Notes under the pieces: model-generated
The model's database searches: none
What the model saw: the letters and a program-made list of their open reading frames with translations, nothing else
Told to the model about the DNA's origin: nothing
Part shown: positions 60,092-64,000 of the stretch, in pieces
How the letters are laid out: each line of letters starts with the position of its first letter
Numbering within the stretch: position 1 is the first letter of the stretch
Program-made: the position numbers and the translations under genes
Source of the DNA: Montifringilla adamsi
Lineage: Eukaryota > Chordata > Aves > Passeriformes > Passeridae
Length of the DNA stretch: 64,000 nt
Assembly (NCBI GenBank): GCA_017590115.1
Contig: JAGGNK010013558.1
Span: 9,289,752 to 9,353,751, forward strand
Direction of reading: 5' to 3'

Positions 60092-60837
60092 TCATGTATA
60101 ATACCTTTTAATTTCTGCAGGAGGTATTGACCTCATGGATGTAGCTTGAGGGCTTGTCATGGTAAAGCTTTTCTTTGAGCAGGGAAAAGAGCACAATGGT
60201 CTGAGCTGGTGGTTCTGGTGTAGCAGCATCTGTGTTAGCTGAGGCACAGGTCTGCGGTGGTTTGGGTCACTGCAGGAATTGTAATTTTGCCCCTGCAGGG
60301 GCTGAGGGACAGAGTGGGGTGCAGGGACCCCATGAGGGGAGTGTGGGGCTGCCCCAGCCAGTTCCCGCCATGGGGCACTGCCCAGCCCCTCAGAGAAGGT
60401 GCTGCAGCCTCTGAGGGATGTGTGGAAGAGGAAACAGGGCCCCGAAGGCAGCAGGTGTGAGGGGAAAAGTGTGAGGAAGAGCCCTGGCATCACCCAACAG
60501 AGAAAAACAGGTGTGAGAAAGGTATTTTAGTCTTTGTTTCTCACCATCAAACCCTTCTAATTAGCAATAATTTTCCCTGTGTCGAGTCAGCTTTGCCTTT
60601 GATGGCAATTGGTGAGTGATCTCCCTGGCTTTACCTCATACCATGAGCTTTTCAGTCTCATTTCCCCCTCCCTGCCCTTTTGAGGGAGGAGAGAGGTGGT
60701 GGCATTGTGTGACTGGTGGCCAGCTGGGTCACTCACCACAGCCACCTTGATGTAAGGCTCTAGCACGTTTTGATGTTGCATCAAAATACGTCCATGGTTT
60801 CTGCTCACAGCACAAAGAGCATTTGGGGTTTATGATT
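60092..60837. other. GC-richer non-coding patch
   Basis: GC-richer than the window average, with CpG still sparse. A 133-codon minus-strand frame starts at a non-ATG codon and is matched by overlapping + frames, as expected from low stop density. Not called as a gene. Confidence 0.5.
60765..60791. repeat. Near-perfect palindrome
   Basis: ACGTTTTGATG, a TTG loop, then CATCAAAATACGT: eleven pairs with one bulge. The core TTGATGTTGCATCAA is exact. Confidence 0.85.
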
Positions 60838-61308
60838 TCATTCTAAGTAGCACAAGTGGAAAATGAGTGCAGCTGAGAAAGCCTTGTGTGCAGAGCAGCC
60901 CTGGGTGAGGGGGCACGGAGAGGCTGTCACCAGGCTGGAGCAGGGAGCATGGAGCAGGGATCTGTCACAGGCGCAGGGGAATTGCTGTGTTTGGGTCTGG
61001 GGCTGCTCTGAGGGCTCGAAGCATGGAGTGTGTGGGAGCAGAGCCATCAGACAAGCATTATAGATAGAGCTCACCTTTGTCTGCTGGCTTGAAATGGAGG
61101 GAAGGACTCCCAGAGATAAAAGCAAAAGCTTTTGCATCTGACAAGCTACACTTAGGTGCACTAACAACATATCTTTGTGAATTGGTGCTGAGGGAGGCTT
61201 GTGAGATGTGATAATGGTTTCCTCCAGCCCTCTTCCCTTCTTGGTCCAACTGAGTGCATTGGTCACCCTCCAGTGCAATACCTCGTTGCAGAAACTCAGA
61301 GGTGACAT
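60838..61308 (-). other. Longest ATG frame in the window (156 codons), unassigned
   Basis: True ATG start and 156 codons. It lies in GC-richer DNA where stops are rarer, and other frames overlap on both strands. The product is Leu/Ser/Pro/Cys-rich with an internal hydrophobic stretch beginning at a second Met (MQKLLLLSLGVLPSISSQQ) and no recognisable domain. The base composition explains the length without invoking coding selection. Confidence 0.1.
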
Positions 61309-64000
61309 TAATCACAAGGATGAAATTCACCCTTGTGCAACACCAAGTGGAATTTGAGACCTTTCTTCACAGAGTTGAACTTATCCCTGGAGGAATAACA
61401 ACTTCACAGATTATGCCAAACTTCTTGGTTTTTCAGACCAGACAGTTTTTCTGGGGAAGTGACATAGTTAGAGATGCAGGAATGAAAGCAGCAACCTATG
61501 GGCACAGCTATTGCATAATAAAATAGTTAATAGTGTTGCTATTTACATGAAATACAACTTCCTGGTGACTCAGTAACATATCCCCATAGCTAATTAATAA
61601 ATATTTTGAAGATTATTACAATGCTGTCACTTACAGGCTTCTAACAGCTCCCTAGGGATAGGACAGCTAGTTAGATCAGCAGATCTTCCTCAATTAGGCC
61701 CCAATTTCAGATCAGTATTAGAGCTTCTGTGTTGTAGATATTAAATATTAATTTTGATCCATGTAAGGGGTGAATGCCTAGTCTGCCTGTGCTTCCTGTT
61801 GATTTGCATGGAAAAATTGTAAGGATTAGAGAGAAATATTGCAGGAATACTTCATGTCCATTCAGGTAAGCATCTCAAATGTCGTGATTTGTTTTCTTGT
61901 TAGAGAAACTTGATTAAAATTTTCAGTATAGAACTTCGAGTCATATAAAAAAGTTGATTTAATAAGTATGACTTTACATATTTTTAGTGAAATTAATGGG
62001 CAGAAAATATTGTCACCTACATTTAAATATGTTACTCTTTTAAAATATTAATTTTCAAAAAAGAAATGGAGTAGTAAGATACGTGGTGTTAGAAGTTAGT
62101 AGATGCTAGAAGTACGTTTTATTTTGGTAATGCAAGCCTTTTCCTGTTCCTCTATTAAAAATGGTTGAATTGGATTACTAATGTCTCTCAAAGGATACTT
62201 AATCTAATCAGGAAAGAGCTTCACTCCTCCCAAAAGGACCTGATAGGGTTGTCCCGTCTGCCATGTATTATTTGCATTAGCAAAGAGAGCTTCTAGTACT
62301 ACTTAATGAGAAAGGATAATGGAATCATATATATTAATGGTCAAAGCCTGGGTAAGAGCTGATGCCCCCTGAAACAAGTTCTGAGTGTATCCTCTGGGAA
62401 GCATTTCCTGCACAGATGTTTTTATTAAATGTATGTGGAAAATGTACCAGGCAATACCACTTGCAGCATTAACAGGTTCCTGTGCACATGTCATGTAGGA
62501 AAGGCAAAATCCTCAGACCCATGGCATCCATAGCCTACAGCTTGTACCAGTTTCATTAACAGCTAGATCAGATCTCCTTGTATATCATAAATCACAGCCT
62601 TGCTTGGCTACAGCAACATGAGTTTTAATAGGTTTCTTTAACTAAAACAAGTTGCTAAGCCATACCCAATCCAATTTATTACTGAATGCACCACTCCTCC
62701 TTAGAGTTTCTAATGGTTAATTTAAGAAAAAGGGAGTTGTATTTGTAACTCTAATTTGCTTTGTTTCAGCTTCTAGCAACTAGATCTTATTATCCCTTTC
62801 TTCTTGGTATTAAAGAACCTCTTTGTAACAAGTATTTTCTCAGTTATGTTCACCAATCTTTTGAATACAGTTAACAGATAAAGCTCTTGGAATAGTGGAG
62901 GCCTAAAAACCTCTCCAGTCCTCAAAATATTTCTCTTGTTTTCTTTTGTGTTTCTTGATGAGTTAGGGTTTCTTAACAATTTATTAATTTCTCATCTTAA
63001 AGGGGAAAAAAATCTAATTATTTTATATATGTGAGAGTGCCCCTGTGCAGAAAGTACTCTGATGACAAATACAGTTGTGAGGTTTGTCCAAAACCATACT
63101 GCTGCTCTCACTTTATGATTTGCAGTAGCTGCCAAAATTTCCTTTTCAGTTCATCCTTCAGCCCTTCAGGGATGAGGGCTGGGTGAAATAGGGCACACCT
63201 TTTTTTCCCCCCCAGCTTTGTTTTCTAGTCTAACATGTGACGCTTCATTTTCACTGCCTTGCAAATGTCACATGCATCTGTTTCTTTGTGTAGCAAATCT
63301 CAAGATTTACATAAGTAAATAGCTTTCAGTGCTCTTGAAGCCACAACAATGTACAAACATGTTTGAAATTGTTGAACTAGAAATTATATTTGACTGCCTG
63401 CTGTGAATAAAGATTTAAGAGACTGAAAATTTTATTAATGATTTCAGTGTAACATCTTCATACTGAGATGATTAGGCTGACAGGTTAACCGTGTATGTTA
63501 AAGTTTTGGGGCCTTGTTTTTAGTATGAGCTTCTCCTGAAAGGGTTTGAAGCACACTGCAGTGCCTTCATTCCTGTGCAAAAATGGTGGAGAGCCAAGGT
63601 GTCCTGCGAGCAGGAAATTGTGAGATATCCCAGACTCCTCCAATAGTTTATTTTCTTAAAGTTTTATTTGCATTTTAAAGACACTTGATTCTTACTCAAA
63701 ACCTTTTGTGGTTTTATTGGGCAGTGTAAATACATCTTTATACTTGTACAGGGGGAAAAATATTCTAGAAACTATACATGTAAAAATACAATATCACTAC
63801 CATTAAAGTTTTCTTACTGGGGGAAATATCCACTGCTAATCTGATGATGGCACGTGTCCATTTTCCTCCTGCCTTTCCAGTATCTGCTGTTGTTTTTTTA
63901 TCTGCCACAGTTAATTTAAGAGATGATCTCTTTAATGGTGCTCAGAAGGCACTTGTCACATATGGGGCACTACAAGGTGTAAGATAATGATGATAATCAT
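61309..64000. other. Non-coding AT-rich sequence, no gene seen
   Basis: Only short frames. Motifs such as GCTAATTAATAAATATT (about 61,589) and octamers ATTTGCAT (about 62,269 and 63,665) are at chance frequency. A donor-like CATTCAG then GTAAGC near 61,866 has no strong acceptor. A C run (CCCCCCC) lies at about 63,207. Confidence 0.6.

Noticed and set aside
60838..61308. Longest frame (156 codons, minus strand) as a gene
   Set aside because: It lies in GC-richer DNA with overlapping open frames on both strands, has no recognisable domain, and no splice or promoter signal. Listed only as an unassigned frame.
30966..63672. Octamer motifs ATTTGCAT (about 30,966, 62,269 and 63,665) as regulatory sites
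   Set aside because: About two are expected by chance in 64 kb searched on both strands; no supporting context.
1..64000. tRNA, rRNA, CRISPR array, operons, origins or attachment sites
   Set aside because: Looked for and not seen. The window is vertebrate nuclear DNA, where bacterial-type features are not expected.
1..64000. Endogenous retrovirus or LTR element
   Set aside because: No paired TG...CA long terminal repeats, primer-binding site or retroviral-type reading frames recognised. A solo, diverged LTR cannot be excluded by eye.

Overview
The window looks like 64 kb of bird nuclear DNA, intergenic or deep-intronic. The key clue is a CR1 retrotransposon copy at about 32,519-32,956, in the 5'-truncated form typical of birds and other sauropsids. 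No Alu, B1/B2, MIR or L1 was recognised by eye. The sequence is AT-rich overall, CpG is scarce, no CpG island is evident, and there are scattered G/T-rich and A/C-rich low-complexity tracts of a kind common in bird genomes. I cannot name the species or the locus. A passerine is a guess only.

Layout. 1-10 kb: unique AT-rich sequence with low-complexity tracts, a few GC-richer patches and a possible very old CR1 scrap near 8.75-8.87 kb. 10-13.4 kb: AT-rich sequence with homeodomain-like motifs and a small tandem duplication; it resembles a conserved non-coding element but this is unverified. 14.7-18.1 kb: two exon-like segments on the + strand. 19.6-20.74 kb: a purine-biased tract ending in 22 consecutive A. 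24-27 kb: two G-run clusters able in principle to form quadruplexes. 27.2-27.6 kb: an unusually long ATG-initiated reading frame in AT-rich DNA. 32.5-32.96 kb: the CR1 copy, antisense, with an internal deletion. 36.2-40.8 kb: a cluster of unusually open frames and splice-site-like blocks on both strands. 43-50 kb: more exon-like blocks on the - strand. 50-64 kb: ordinary non-coding DNA with perfect short hairpins and GC-richer patches.

I recognise no protein-coding gene, tRNA, rRNA, named ncRNA, CRISPR array or bacterial-type operon. The coding-like and exon-like segments are reported as candidates at low confidence: vertebrate introns are full of pseudo-exons, and several chance matches of this quality are expected in 128 kb of double-stranded search space. 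I found no convincing new biological system. The observations most worth testing are the phase-compatible exon-like blocks at 38.3-39.8 kb, the 63-nt exon-like segment at 14,755, the open frames at 27.2, 36.2, 37.5 and 39.3 kb, and the low recognisable transposon content.
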